Below, piece after piece: positions 33,494 through 42,371 of a DNA stretch of 64,000 bases. The translations under genes were made by a program, and so were the position numbers. Within the stretch, counting starts at the first letter, position 1. Each line of letters begins with the position of its first letter. The stretch is from JACJWR01 sp964474045 (GTDB lineage Bacteria > Actinomycetota > Actinomycetes > S36-B12 > UBA10799). A model generated the notes under the pieces. It made no database searches, was not told where the DNA came from, and saw nothing but the letters and a program-made list of their open reading frames with translations. Location: positions 62,001 to 126,000 of the forward strand of contig CAYYRC010000003.1 of the NCBI GenBank assembly GCA_964474045.1. Direction: 5' to 3'.

Positions 33494-34628
33494 CGCTGAC
33501 CTCCGCGTAGGCCGACACGAGCAGCGCCGGATCGGGGCCCTCGAGCAGCGCGGGGCGCGCCAGGCCCTCCAGGATGATGAAGCGCAGCAGGTCGCCACGG
33601 GCCTTCTTGTCCACCTTCATCGCGGCCAGCAACTGCGACCAGGCGTCGCCGCGGTAGCTGACCGGAAGACCCACCGACGTCAGCACATCGCGGTGCAGGT
33701 CAACCGTCGCGTCGTCCAGCCGACCCGCCAGCCGAGCGAGCTCGGCGACGTAGACCATGCCGACGGCAACCGCCGCGCCGTGACGCCAGCGGTAGCGCTC
33801 AGCGCGCTCGATTGCGTGGGCGAACGTGTGCCCATAGTTGAGCACCTCGCGGCTGATGCGGCGCTGGCCCAACCCGGCGACGTCCTCGCCGAAGTCCGCC
33901 GCCACGACGTCGGCTTTGACTTGCACCGCTCGGCGCACGAGCTCGGCCGTGGGCGCGCCGGCCGGATCGCCGGCCGCCGCCGGGTCGGCGGCGATGAGGT
34001 CCAGAATCAGCGGGTCGGCGATGAAGCCGCACTTGATGACCTCGGCTAATCCGGCGATGTAGTCGTTGGGAGGCATCGAGGGCAGCGTGGCCAGATCGCA
34101 GACCACCTTGACCGGGGAATGGAAGGCGCCGACGAGGTTCTTGCCCTCTGCGGTGTTGATGCCGGTCTTGCCGCCCACCGCGGCGTCCACCATGCCGAGC
34201 AGCGTGGTGGGCACCTGTACCAGCGGCACGCCCCGCAGCCAGGTGGCCGCCACGAACCCGGCGAGGTCGGTGGTCGCGCCCCCGCCCATGCCGACCACCG
34301 CATCGGTGCGGGTGAAGCCAGCCTGGCCGAGCACCCCCCAGCAGAAGGCGGCCACTTCGGCCGTCTTGGCGTCCTCGCCGTCGGGGACCTCGAGCGCGAC
34401 GGCCTCGCGACCGGTGTCGGCGACGGCCTCGCGCACGACCTCGGCCGTAGCCCGCAGCGTCGGCGGGTGCACGAGCGCCACCCGTGCGGCTGCGTCCGGC
34501 AGCCCGCTCAGGACGTCGTCGAGCAGGCCGGCGCCGATGACGACGTCGTAGGGGTGCTCGACTGCGACGGTCACCGTGGCCTTACCGTGTGCCGCCGCTG
34601 ACTCCGCGGGCACGACGTCACCCGACAT
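33486..34628 (-). CDS. aroB: 3-dehydroquinate synthase
   Basis: A 380-residue NAD- and zinc-dependent enzyme converting DAHP to 3-dehydroquinate. Recognisable segments: EVPDGEDAKT, VVGMGGGATTDLAGFVAATWLRG (cited by position ~97-119), VPTTLLGMVDAAVGGKTGIN, and the zinc ligands Glu in AEVIKCGFI, His in LNYGHTFAHAIE and a further His in WRHGAAVAVGM. Overlaps aroK by eleven bases and aroQ by eight. Confidence 0.95.
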   Translation of the reverse strand: MSGDVVPAESAAAHGKATVTVAVEHPYDVVIGAGLLDDVLSGLPDAAARVALVHPPTLRATAEVVREAVADTGREAVALEVPDGEDAKTAEVAAFCWGVLGQAGFTRTDAVVGMGGGATTDLAGFVAATWLRGVPLVQVPTTLLGMVDAAVGGKTGINTAEGKNLVGAFHSPVKVVCDLATLPSMPPNDYIAGLAEVIKCGFIADPLILDLIAADPAAAGDPAGAPTAELVRRAVQVKADVVAADFGEDVAGLGQRRISREVLNYGHTFAHAIERAERYRWRHGAAVAVGMVYVAELARLAGRLDDATVDLHRDVLTSVGLPVSYRGDAWSQLLAAMKVDKKARGDLLRFIILEGLARPALLEGPDPALLVSAYAEVSDD

Positions 34629-35145
34629 GGGCGGACCCCTTTCGTCCCAGCGCTGCCAGCAACTCCGCCACGATGTCGTCGATCTCGCGGAAGTCGGTGT
34701 CCACCTCGACGTCTGCCACCTCGGCGTAGTGGGGCTCCTGGGCGGCGATCAGGGCGGCCATGGTGGCCCGGACGTTGCCCAGGCCCACCGGCCGGGGGAC
34801 GTTGAGGCCGGATCGGTTGGCCGCGTTGGCGGCGCTCACGCGCAGCCAGGCGACTGGGAGCTCGCTCAAGCGCCGTCGGGTTCCAGGGTCGGCGAGCGAG
34901 CCCGAGCCGAGGGCGACGACGCTGCCTATGCGGCTCAGGGCGGCCAGCACGGCGGCACCTTCCCGCTGCCGATAGGCCGCCTCGCCCAGGCCGACCATGA
35001 GCTGGTCCAACGGCATCCCGGCCGCCTCGGCGAGGACTTCGTCGGAGTCGACGAAATCGGTGCCCAGGGACGCCGCCAGCGCCCGGCCCACGGTCGTCTT
35101 CCCCGCCCCTGCCGCACCCACGAGCACAACCGCCGGCTCGCTCAT
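34618..35145 (-). CDS. aroK: shikimate kinase (aro operon copy)
   Basis: A 175-residue kinase in the operonic position for shikimate kinase. Walker A is GAAGAGKTT and the D-x-D pair is kept in FVDSDEVLAE. Two substrate motifs differ from the family rule: FRxxE is YRQRE and the glycine triplet is ALGSGS. The lid region NVPRPVGLG and the late EPHYAEVAD match actinobacterial AroK. It most likely still phosphorylates shikimate, but the paralog beside polA keeps the motifs this one has lost. Overlaps both aroC and aroB. Confidence 0.88.
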   Translation of the reverse strand: MSEPAVVLVGAAGAGKTTVGRALAASLGTDFVDSDEVLAEAAGMPLDQLMVGLGEAAYRQREGAAVLAALSRIGSVVALGSGSLADPGTRRRLSELPVAWLRVSAANAANRSGLNVPRPVGLGNVRATMAALIAAQEPHYAEVADVEVDTDFREIDDIVAELLAALGRKGSAHVG

Positions 35146-36332
35146 CGCACGTCCAGGTTGGCCAGGTAGCCCTCGAGGTTGCGCCGGGTCTCGGCCACCG
35201 AGTCGCCGCCGAACTTCTCCAGCACAGCATCGGCCAGCACCAGGGCGACCATGGCTTCACCGATGACAGCCGCCGCTGGCACAGCGCAGGCGTCGGAGCG
35301 CTGGTTGATCGCGGTGGCGGCCTCGCCCGTGGCGGTGTCGACGGTCCGCAGCGCCCGTGGCACCGTGGAGATCGGCTTCATCGCCGCCCGCACGCGCAAC
35401 GGCTCGCCGGTGGACATGCCACCCTCGGTGCCGCCCGCATGCCCAGATGTGCGGGTGATGCGTCCGTCCTGCAGCACGATCTCGTCCTGCGCCGCTGACC
35501 CGCGGGTACGCGCCAGCTCGAAACCGTCTCCGAACTCGACGCCTTTGATGGCCTGGATGCCCATGAGGGCAGCTGCCAGTCGCGCATCCAGACGCCGATC
35601 CCAGTGGACGTGGGACCCCAATCCCGGCGGCAGGCCGTAGGCGAGCACCTCGAAGACGCCGCCCAGGGTGTCGCCCTCCGACTTGGCCGCGTCGACCTCG
35701 GCCACCATCGCGTCGCTCGCCTCGGCGTCGAAGCAGCGTATGGGGCTGGCGTCGACGAGCGCCAGGTCACCGGGCAGGGGTGCTGCACCGTCGGCAGCGG
35801 CCGCCACCGTCCCGATGCGCACCACGTGGCTGATCACGCTCACCTCGGCGACCTGCGCCAGGAAGGACTTCGCCACCGACCCCAGGGCGACACGGGCCGC
35901 GGTCTCACGCGCGCTGGCACGCTCGAGCACCGGCCGCGCGTCGTCGAAACCGTACTTCTGCATGCCGGCGAGATCGGCATGCCCGGGACGGGGACGGGTG
36001 AGCGGGGCCCCGCGCCCACGGCTCGCGGCGCTCGTCTGGCCTGTGCCGTCGACCGGGTCCGGGCTCATCACCTCGGTCCACTTGGGCCACTCGGAGTTGG
36101 CGATCTGCAGCGCGACCGGTCCGCCCTGTGTGCGGCCGTGACGGACGCCGCCGAGGATGCTGAGGTCGTCGGCCTCAAACTTCTGCCGGGCGCCTCGGCC
36201 GTAGCCCAGCCGACGCCTGGCGAGCGCGGCGCCGATGCTCTCGGAAGTGACCTCGACGCCGGCGGGCATGCCTTCGAGGATCGCCACGAGGGCAGGGCCG
36301 TGCGACTCCCCTGCGGTCAACCAGCGCAACAT
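35142..36332 (-). CDS. aroC: chorismate synthase
   Basis: A 396-residue FMN-dependent enzyme making chorismate from EPSP. Signatures 1-3 are present: GESHGPALVAILEGMPAG, RPRPGHADLAGMQKYG, and TSGHAGGTEGGMSTGEPLRVR with the conserved Arg/Asp region later (INQRSDACAVPAAAVIGEAM). The internal start MLRWLTAGESHG is clear from family alignment; the frame extends upstream without support. It is the first gene of the aroC-aroK-aroB-aroQ run and follows pilO by 76 bases. Confidence 0.95.
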   Translation of the reverse strand: MLRWLTAGESHGPALVAILEGMPAGVEVTSESIGAALARRRLGYGRGARQKFEADDLSILGGVRHGRTQGGPVALQIANSEWPKWTEVMSPDPVDGTGQTSAASRGRGAPLTRPRPGHADLAGMQKYGFDDARPVLERASARETAARVALGSVAKSFLAQVAEVSVISHVVRIGTVAAAADGAAPLPGDLALVDASPIRCFDAEASDAMVAEVDAAKSEGDTLGGVFEVLAYGLPPGLGSHVHWDRRLDARLAAALMGIQAIKGVEFGDGFELARTRGSAAQDEIVLQDGRITRTSGHAGGTEGGMSTGEPLRVRAAMKPISTVPRALRTVDTATGEAATAINQRSDACAVPAAAVIGEAMVALVLADAVLEKFGGDSVAETRRNLEGYLANLDVR

Positions 36333-36408
36333 GGGCACAATCGTCCCAGATGGTGCGGCCGGGGGAAGGCGGACCCTGGGAGGTGTGCCGCGGCGGCGGA
36401 CTGCGCGG

Positions 36409-37167
36409 CTACTTGGAGGCGCTGGCAGATGGGGTGGCGGATGGTGTGGCCGTGGCGCCAGGGCCTCCGCTAGGGGCCGCCGAGGCGCTTGCGGAGGGGG
36501 TTGATGGACGCGCGAAGATGGTTCCCATAACTTCCAGCCTGTAACTTGTTCCCGCAACTGCAGCGGGCGACGCGCTGCTCCCGTCGCCTCCTCCTTCGTA
36601 GCTCAAAACCACGTTAGTCAGGATGAGAGCGCGGCTCAGGTTCTCGATCTTGTTGAGGTAGTCAATCACCTGTGCTGTGCTGCCCTTCGCCAGCACGATC
36701 TGGACTTGAGTCGAAAGCAGGGAGCCAAACTTTGCCTTGGGGGCTGCCGCGGCTGACGACGACACGGCGCCCTCCGTCGACTCAGCGGCCGGTTCCGCCG
36801 CCTGCGCAGCGGCGATCGGGGTTAGCGGTGGCGCACTGAATGACTCGATGACCATCCCACTGGCAACGTTCGCCGCAGCGATCTGTCTGATGAGCTCGGC
36901 TTCCTGCGCTTCGTCAGGCAGCTGGGCCGTCAGCCGAGCCAGCTCCGCCTGCAGTTGCGGCAACTGCTCTGCCTGCTTGCGCAGGCTCAGCGCCTTCTGC
37001 TGCAGCATGGACGCCTGGTCCAGCGCCTCCTGCTCGTCGGCCTTGATCGCGGCCGCGTTAGAGAACTGCGGCGACACCAGGAGGAACCAACCTCCCACCA
37101 GGATGACGAGGGCGAGAACGGCGGCCAAGACAGTCCATGCTCGTGCACCCGCAAGCAGGTTCTTCAC
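36409..37167 (-). CDS. pilO: type IV pilus inner-membrane protein PilO-like
   Basis: A 252-residue single-pass membrane protein. A short cytoplasmic tail precedes the membrane helix (WTVLAAVLALVILVGGWFLLV, about residues 11-31). A coiled coil of Gln/Leu/Ala (~45-85) and a ferredoxin-like periplasmic domain (~150-220) follow, then a Ser/Ala/Pro-rich tail. This is the architecture of PilO, partner of PilN in the alignment complex that links PilM to the envelope. Start overlaps the pilN stop by four bases. Identified by position and architecture more than by sequence identity. Confidence 0.78.
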   Translation of the reverse strand: MKNLLAGARAWTVLAAVLALVILVGGWFLLVSPQFSNAAAIKADEQEALDQASMLQQKALSLRKQAEQLPQLQAELARLTAQLPDEAQEAELIRQIAAANVASGMVIESFSAPPLTPIAAAQAAEPAAESTEGAVSSSAAAAPKAKFGSLLSTQVQIVLAKGSTAQVIDYLNKIENLSRALILTNVVLSYEGGGDGSSASPAAVAGTSYRLEVMGTIFARPSTPSASASAAPSGGPGATATPSATPSASASK

Positions 37168-38060
37168 TTGGCACCTCCCCCGCTGCTGTAACGGCCGCTC
37201 ATGGCTCCCGGCGCAATGCCGGCGCTGCTCTCGATGTCGTAGGAGCCCTCACCGCACGAATTGCCCCGCGACGCGCTGTCGATCCAGACTCCGGTCAACT
37301 TGGGAACCTTTTCAAGGCCTTCGATCACGTCCGCAGAAGTGACAAATGCGGGAGTACAGCCCGACAGTCGCATGTCACCCACGGTCTTGGTGGCGCCTGC
37401 CTGCTTACCCGAGGTCGAAGCAGCGCCGGGTGTGAGCGTCCAAACCAGGTGGACGGTGAGGGTTCCCGGCGGCAGTGCCGCGAATGTCTCCGCGGTCAGC
37501 GCGGAGAAGAGGACTTCGTTGCCCAGTACCGATTCGAGGCTCTTCTTGAGCTCCGCCACTTGCGCCTGGGTCTTGGGCACCTCAGAGAGCTTGTTGACCG
37601 CGGATTGAGCCTGGGCCTGCTGCAACTGGGCCTCGTTGCGCGACTCGGTCGCCGCCCCTACCCGAAGCATCCCGAGCACGTACCCGACCGCCACCACGAG
37701 CAGAGCGACGAGGAGGATCAGGATCGCCCGCCGCTGTGCTCGGGCCAGCACCAGCTTGTCGCGGTAGGACTGCGGAAGCAGGTCGACGCGCACCGGTGTC
37801 GGCTGCGTCGGCGGCAGCGCGGCCTGGCTGTCGGCCGGCGGGAGCCCGCCTTCACCCTCGGGGCCCGGCTGCATGCCCGGGCCGCCGGGCAATCCAGGCC
37901 CGCCGGGGGCGCCAGGAAGCTGGTTGGGGTCGATGGGTCCTCCGCCCGGCACTCCAGCGCCTTGTGCTGGGTCGCCCGCCTGGCCATTCCAGCCGCCGTT
38001 GGCCCCGGGGGCCGGCGGCGCGCCGGCCATCCCGGGATTCGCCGGTCCGTTCACGCTCAT
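37164..38060 (-). CDS. pilN: type IV pilus assembly protein PilN-like
   Basis: A 298-residue bitopic membrane protein. Residues 1-~88 are an unusually long Gly/Pro-rich cytoplasmic tail (GGPGLPGGPGMQPGPEGEGG and similar). A short RVDLLPQSYRDK motif, the PilM-binding type of N-terminal peptide, precedes the membrane helix at ~112-132. A coiled coil and a periplasmic domain with two cysteines near the C-terminus (SGCTPAF, NSCGEGSYDIE) follow. It overlaps both pilM and pilO, as expected for a co-assembled complex. Confidence 0.8.
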   Translation of the reverse strand: MSVNGPANPGMAGAPPAPGANGGWNGQAGDPAQGAGVPGGGPIDPNQLPGAPGGPGLPGGPGMQPGPEGEGGLPPADSQAALPPTQPTPVRVDLLPQSYRDKLVLARAQRRAILILLVALLVVAVGYVLGMLRVGAATESRNEAQLQQAQAQSAVNKLSEVPKTQAQVAELKKSLESVLGNEVLFSALTAETFAALPPGTLTVHLVWTLTPGAASTSGKQAGATKTVGDMRLSGCTPAFVTSADVIEGLEKVPKLTGVWIDSASRGNSCGEGSYDIESSAGIAPGAMSGRYSSGGGAK

Positions 38061-39043
38061 GGCGCCACCGCCCCAAGTGCCAGGCCCACAGCCGCCGTCA
38101 TGCGGCTGGCGAAGGCGCGCATCATCTCGTTCGTCACCGTCTTGGGATCCCGCTGCATCGTCAGCCAGGCGGCGTCGCGAACGACGGGCGCCCCCAGCGC
38201 CGACCCCATCGCATACTCGAGCCCCGGCAACATGGAGCCGGATCCCGTCACGAGCACCCGGTTGGGCGTCTGCGCCCCCTCCCCGGTCTCGTAGAAGCCC
38301 ACGGTCTCGCTGATCTGGGTGACCAACGGGTCGAGCGCCTGCTGTGTCGCCGCCATCGAGTTCAGGTCGACATGCGAAAGCGCGTCCACCACGACGTCGG
38401 CGCCCACGGCCAGGTCGCGCACCAGCGCCGGGCGGCGGTTCTCGTGCACGATCACCTGCGTGGACTGGCTGCCGATGCTCACGACGGCCTCGACGACACG
38501 GTAGCCCGGCTGCATGGGGGGCACCATGGCGCGGAGCACCCCGAACGCGGTCAGATCCACCGACTGCACCCCGACCTTCGCCGCCTGGATGGCATCGATG
38601 AACTCCTCCAGCGGGGCCACCGTGGTGGCGACCAGCAGGCCGTCGAACTGGCGCTTGCCGTCGTCGTCCAGGCTCTCGCCGTTGATCACATAGTCCAGCA
38701 CCGACTCGGCGACTTCGATCGACGGCATCTCGGCCACGTACAGCGGCAGCGCCGCGCGCACGTCCTTGCTCGGCATCAACGGGATCGACGCCGGTCGCAC
38801 GACGACGCGGGGCCCGGCGATTCCCAACACGACCGACTTCTGGCCAAGCTTGTGCTTGCTCCAGAGTCCCTTCACGGCGTCAGTGAGCGCCTGCGCGTCG
38901 GAGACACCGCCGGGAACGACGATTCCGGGCACCAAAGGCTCCTCAGCCAGCAACTCCAGGGTGACCGACCCCTTGTCGCCGCGCACGCGCGCAGCGCGGA
39001 CGCCGTTGGGGCTGACCTCGAGGCCGATCGCGACCTTGGCCAC
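38057..39043 (-). CDS. pilM: type IV pilus ATPase-fold protein PilM
   Basis: A 328-residue cytoplasmic actin/FtsA-fold protein. Recognisable blocks: IGLEVSPNGVRAARVRG (phosphate 1-type), VVLGIAGPRVVVRPASIPLMP, SVDLTAFGVLRAM, VVSIGSQSTQVIVHEN (phosphate 2) and VLVTGSGSMLPGLEYAM (adenosine motif). PilM binds the PilN N-terminal peptide and connects the pilus motor to the PilNO complex. 90 bases separate it from pilD. Confidence 0.88.
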   Translation of the reverse strand: MAKVAIGLEVSPNGVRAARVRGDKGSVTLELLAEEPLVPGIVVPGGVSDAQALTDAVKGLWSKHKLGQKSVVLGIAGPRVVVRPASIPLMPSKDVRAALPLYVAEMPSIEVAESVLDYVINGESLDDDGKRQFDGLLVATTVAPLEEFIDAIQAAKVGVQSVDLTAFGVLRAMVPPMQPGYRVVEAVVSIGSQSTQVIVHENRRPALVRDLAVGADVVVDALSHVDLNSMAATQQALDPLVTQISETVGFYETGEGAQTPNRVLVTGSGSMLPGLEYAMGSALGAPVVRDAAWLTMQRDPKTVTNEMMRAFASRMTAAVGLALGAVAP

Positions 39044-39133
39044 GGATCCTCCTCTCCCGCGCTCCGCTCACTGCAGTCGTTGCCGGTATCGGCGCACGAC
39101 CCCACCTACTTGATCCAACCACTCCCGGACGGC

Positions 39134-39913
39134 TCAGCCGAACAGGTTGGCATACCAATCACCGATTTGGGCCCCGGCGACGATTCCGATCAGGCATCCG
39201 AGCAGCATGAACGGCCCGAACGGCAGCGCGGTCTTGCGACCAGCCCGCCCCGAGGCCATCAGCGCCACCCCCACGACTGCCCCCAGCAGGAAGGCCAGGA
39301 AGGCGCCCACCAGCACCTGGCTCCACCCCAACCACCCCAGCGCCATGCCTATGAGCACGGCCAGCTTGACGTCTCCCATGCCCATACCCCGCGGGACGAC
39401 CAGGTGGATCAGGCCGAAGAAGGCGCCAAGCGCGAGGCCCGCGAGCACCGTGCGCCCGGCCTGCCGGGGATCTCCGGCGATGAGGCCAAAGGCCACGAGC
39501 CACACCCCTACTACGGCGATCGAGGGGTAGACAATTGCGTTGGGCAGCCGCTTGACGTCCAGGTCGATCCCCGCCAGCGCGACGCCTGCGCCAGCGAGCC
39601 AGAGATACGCGGGCAACGCGCCCAGCGGCACCGCCAGTGCCACTATCACGAAAATTGCCCCGGTGATGAGCTCGACGGCCGGATATCGGACCGAGATCGG
39701 TGCCCGGCAGTCCCGGCACCTGCCCCCGAGCACGATCCAGCTGGCCACCGGGATGTTGTCGTACGCCCGCAATCTGTGACCGCATTTGGGACAGGCCGAC
39801 GGCGGCGACACGATGCTCTGGCCGCGTGGCACACGCCAGATGACCACGTTGACGAACGAGCCGATGAGCAGGCCCATCACGCCGCAATAGCCGGCGATCA
39901 GGGCTGTGGTCAC
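39134..39913 (-). CDS. pilD: prepilin peptidase / N-methyltransferase
   Basis: A 259-residue eight-helix membrane protease that cleaves prepilin leaders and methylates the new N-terminus. The N-terminal region has FVNVVIWRVPRGQS and the zinc cysteines C-x2-C (CPKCGHRL) and C-x2-C (CRDCRAP). The aspartyl protease residues are in GIDLDVKRLPN and the GMGMGDVKLA box. The GTG start follows TAGGCT by six bases, so pilD has its own leaderless promoter inside the pil cluster. Expected substrates, true prepilins, are few in this window. Confidence 0.9.
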   Translation of the reverse strand: MTTALIAGYCGVMGLLIGSFVNVVIWRVPRGQSIVSPPSACPKCGHRLRAYDNIPVASWIVLGGRCRDCRAPISVRYPAVELITGAIFVIVALAVPLGALPAYLWLAGAGVALAGIDLDVKRLPNAIVYPSIAVVGVWLVAFGLIAGDPRQAGRTVLAGLALGAFFGLIHLVVPRGMGMGDVKLAVLIGMALGWLGWSQVLVGAFLAFLLGAVVGVALMASGRAGRKTALPFGPFMLLGCLIGIVAGAQIGDWYANLFG

Positions 39914-39919
39914 CGTCTC

Positions 39920-39925
39920 AGCCTA
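39920..39925 (-). promoter_or_regulatory. -10 hexamer TAGGCT, leaderless start of pilD
   Basis: On the minus strand TAGGCT precedes the GTG at 39913 by six bases. It gives pilD and the genes below it (pilM, pilN, pilO) expression independent of the disturbed pilin region upstream. Confidence 0.45.
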
Positions 39926-39969
39926 GGGGGCAGAGGCCGCGCTGAGCCGGCGCAATCCACAGGCGCACA

Positions 39970-41436
39970 TCAGTTGCCGCTCAACTCCAGCCACTGGGTC
40001 GTGCGGACGATCGTCGACAGCGGGAACTCGGTGCTGGAGTCGTAGGAGACCTTGACACCCTGCAGTGTGTTCCCCCCGGCCGCCGGGCAGTTGCCAGACG
40101 TCAGGACCGACCCGACGATCGTGCTCGACGACGTCGCCCAGTCGATGCGGTCGCCGGCCGCCACCACCCCGCGGCCGATCAGGTCGTTAGCCTCGCCGTA
40201 GATCGTGCCGTCGGCGAGGAAGATGACGCCCGGCAGGTAGTTGCTGATGGCGCTGAGCTTCCAGGTCAGGTTGCCGCCGGACTTGCCACAGGTCAGCGCA
40301 TTGTTCGGGTCGCCGCTCGGGTTGGCCTCGACCACGACGGAGATGGGGGCCGGCGTCGCCTTCTTGTTCGCACCGCCCAGCTCGGCGTTGGCCTGATAGA
40401 CGTAGTAGGCCCCGGGGTAGTCGGTCCCGCTCACCGGCGCGAACTTCCAGGTCGCCTGCAGCGTCCCGGCGTCCACCAGTGTCCAGCCGCGGTAGGAGCC
40501 GGCGGCGGAAAGCACCGTGCCGGCGCACGGTTGCTTGCCCACCGGATCGGGGCTGTGCACCGTCCCGTCCGGACAGAGGTCGAACCATGCCGACTTGGTC
40601 GACGAGGCCAGGCCGCGGTAGAGCGCCCGCGCGCTCACGACGGGGATCGCGACCGGCGGGGCCTCGGCATCGCAGGTGCCGGTGATCTTGTTGTTCGGGC
40701 AGGTGCCCGACTTGTCGTTGGTGCCCGACGCCGACAGGCTGCCGTTGACGATCAGGGAGTTGTTGCCCGCAAAGATGTTGTTGTTGCTGTGCACGTCGGC
40801 GCTAGTCGCGATGGAGTCGGCGTTCAGGTTGACCTCGACGCTGCCGCTGAAGTCCAGGCTCCCCTCGGTGAGCACCGCCTGCGTGGGCTTATAGGGGCTG
40901 AACAGGTATTCGGCACGCACCACGCGGTCGCCGTGCTCCGCCGCCGTGCGCGACGGCGACCAGCCGCGCGAGTACACCACTGGCATGGGGGTGCCGATCG
41001 AGTCCAGCGCCCGGAAGGTGATGTACTCCCCCTGGCCGCCCTTGACGATGCAGGAGGCGGGCATGGTGTCGATCACCGACTCCACCCAGGCCCGCTCCGC
41101 CGCCGCGCTGGGCAGCGCGTTGGAGGCCCAGGTCCACTCGGCCGCACACTCGGCGGGCGAGGTGTAGACCAGGCCCTGGTCATTGGCCGACTGGATCGCG
41201 GCAAGCGTCTGGTCGATACCCGCCTCGGCGGTGGCCAGCGAGGCCTCGTACTGAACATGCCGCCGCGCCGAGCCCAGCGAGTTGACCGCAACTGTGACGC
41301 TGAGCGCCACCACGATCATGAGGAAGGTGGCGAGCCCGAGCACCAGGATCATCCCGATGCCGTCGTCCGCCCCGGCGGCGCGGCGCGCGCCGGCCGTCCT
41401 ACGAGCGACGAAGGCGATGGGGCCGCGAGCTCTCAT
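39970..41436 (-). CDS. PilX-like pilus-associated surface protein
   Basis: A 488-residue protein beginning with a basic leader and one hydrophobic helix (DDGIGMILVLGLATFLMIVVALSV, about residues 24-47) followed by ASLATAEAGIDQTL. This is the layout of PilX/PilV-type minor pilin-like components. The large extracytoplasmic part contains several Cys pairs and a Ser/Asn-rich, beta-helix-like central region (FSGSVEVNLNADS, VHSNNNIFAGNNSLIVNG). The ATG at 41436 has a good GGAGGTGA site. A classical Gly/Glu+5 prepilin cleavage motif is not clear. Downstream of the fused GAP/PilW gene by 20 bases. Confidence 0.7.
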   Translation of the reverse strand: MRARGPIAFVARRTAGARRAAGADDGIGMILVLGLATFLMIVVALSVTVAVNSLGSARRHVQYEASLATAEAGIDQTLAAIQSANDQGLVYTSPAECAAEWTWASNALPSAAAERAWVESVIDTMPASCIVKGGQGEYITFRALDSIGTPMPVVYSRGWSPSRTAAEHGDRVVRAEYLFSPYKPTQAVLTEGSLDFSGSVEVNLNADSIATSADVHSNNNIFAGNNSLIVNGSLSASGTNDKSGTCPNNKITGTCDAEAPPVAIPVVSARALYRGLASSTKSAWFDLCPDGTVHSPDPVGKQPCAGTVLSAAGSYRGWTLVDAGTLQATWKFAPVSGTDYPGAYYVYQANAELGGANKKATPAPISVVVEANPSGDPNNALTCGKSGGNLTWKLSAISNYLPGVIFLADGTIYGEANDLIGRGVVAAGDRIDWATSSSTIVGSVLTSGNCPAAGGNTLQGVKVSYDSSTEFPLSTIVRTTQWLELSGN

Positions 41437-41456
41437 GATCGGTTCACCTCCAGGTC

Positions 41457-42332
41457 CTAGGCCACGTTCCGCAGCCGGCTGGAGAAAGACACCTGCCGGC
41501 TCTTGGTGCCCGTCGTGGTGATGGCGTCGTAGGTGGTGGTGGTCGTGATGAGCCGCACCAGGCCCGCGCTGGTGACGCTGAGCGGCACCGGCAGGCTGCC
41601 GGCGCAGCTGGTGGCGTTGGGGTCGCCGGCCTGCGTCCAATAGCAGAAGGCCAGGTTGGTGATCAAGGTCCGGGCCTGGATCTTCGGCTGCCCTCCCTCG
41701 GTCTGACGGAGCACGTTGTAGTGCCCGGTGCTGTCCGTCGTGAACTTGTTGAGCGCCTTCAAGGCGCCGTCCGCGTGCGAGCCGAAGGCCGTCACCCCCA
41801 GCACCGGCAGCAGCATCGGCAGCGCCGCGAACACCCCCAGCATGATGGCGGCCTCCACCTTCGCGGAGTCCGGCGCCTGGGAAACGGTCACGACGTGCGC
41901 CCCGGCCAGGATCATCACCAGCGTTGAGGCGTTGGACAGCATGGCCATGAAGCCCACAGCGACGAAGTCGATGGTGCGCGCATTGGCAAGCCGCCGCTGC
42001 CACTTGTTGGGCCCGCCGGCCGCCGGCTTGGGATGGCGCGCCCGAATCACCTGACGCACCGCCAGCGCCAGCAGGACCGCGGCGAATACCAGCTTGACGA
42101 TCCGGGAGCCCATCGACTGATGCCCGGTACCGGCATCGCCGAGGTTGCCGAAGATGGTGACGCTGAGCCACACGAACAGGATCGTGAACGCCACCCCGCC
42201 CAGGGTGAAGGCCCACGCGCGGATCAGCGGCTTGTGGGCCCCGGCGAGGATCAGCAGCACGATCGTCAGGACGGTCGGGCTGATGGCGGCCGCGATCGCG
42301 AACGGCAGCACCTGTGCCAGCAGAGCGTTCAC
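41457..42332 (-). CDS. Chimeric gene: GAP-family membrane protein fused to PilW-like pilin tail
   Basis: A 291-residue frame with two unlike halves. Residues 1-~195 are a GAP/LysE-like multi-pass membrane protein (LPFAIAAAISPTVLTIVLLILAGAHKPLIRAW, cited by position 9-40), lacking the last membrane segment of that family. Residues ~198-291 (TTDSTGHYNVLRQ, ITNLAFCYWTQAGDPNATSC, RQVSFSSRLRNVA) match the secreted C-terminal end of actinobacterial PilW-type minor pilins, without any prepilin leader. The junction is near 41730-41750. The frame is intact across it, so a fusion protein could be made, but the tail probably would not be assembled into a pilus. Confidence 0.72.
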   Translation of the reverse strand: MNALLAQVLPFAIAAAISPTVLTIVLLILAGAHKPLIRAWAFTLGGVAFTILFVWLSVTIFGNLGDAGTGHQSMGSRIVKLVFAAVLLALAVRQVIRARHPKPAAGGPNKWQRRLANARTIDFVAVGFMAMLSNASTLVMILAGAHVVTVSQAPDSAKVEAAIMLGVFAALPMLLPVLGVTAFGSHADGALKALNKFTTDSTGHYNVLRQTEGGQPKIQARTLITNLAFCYWTQAGDPNATSCAGSLPVPLSVTSAGLVRLITTTTTYDAITTTGTKSRQVSFSSRLRNVA

Positions 42333-42371
42333 GACTCCGAGTCTGGCACCGATGCGCCCGTCGGTGTCGCG

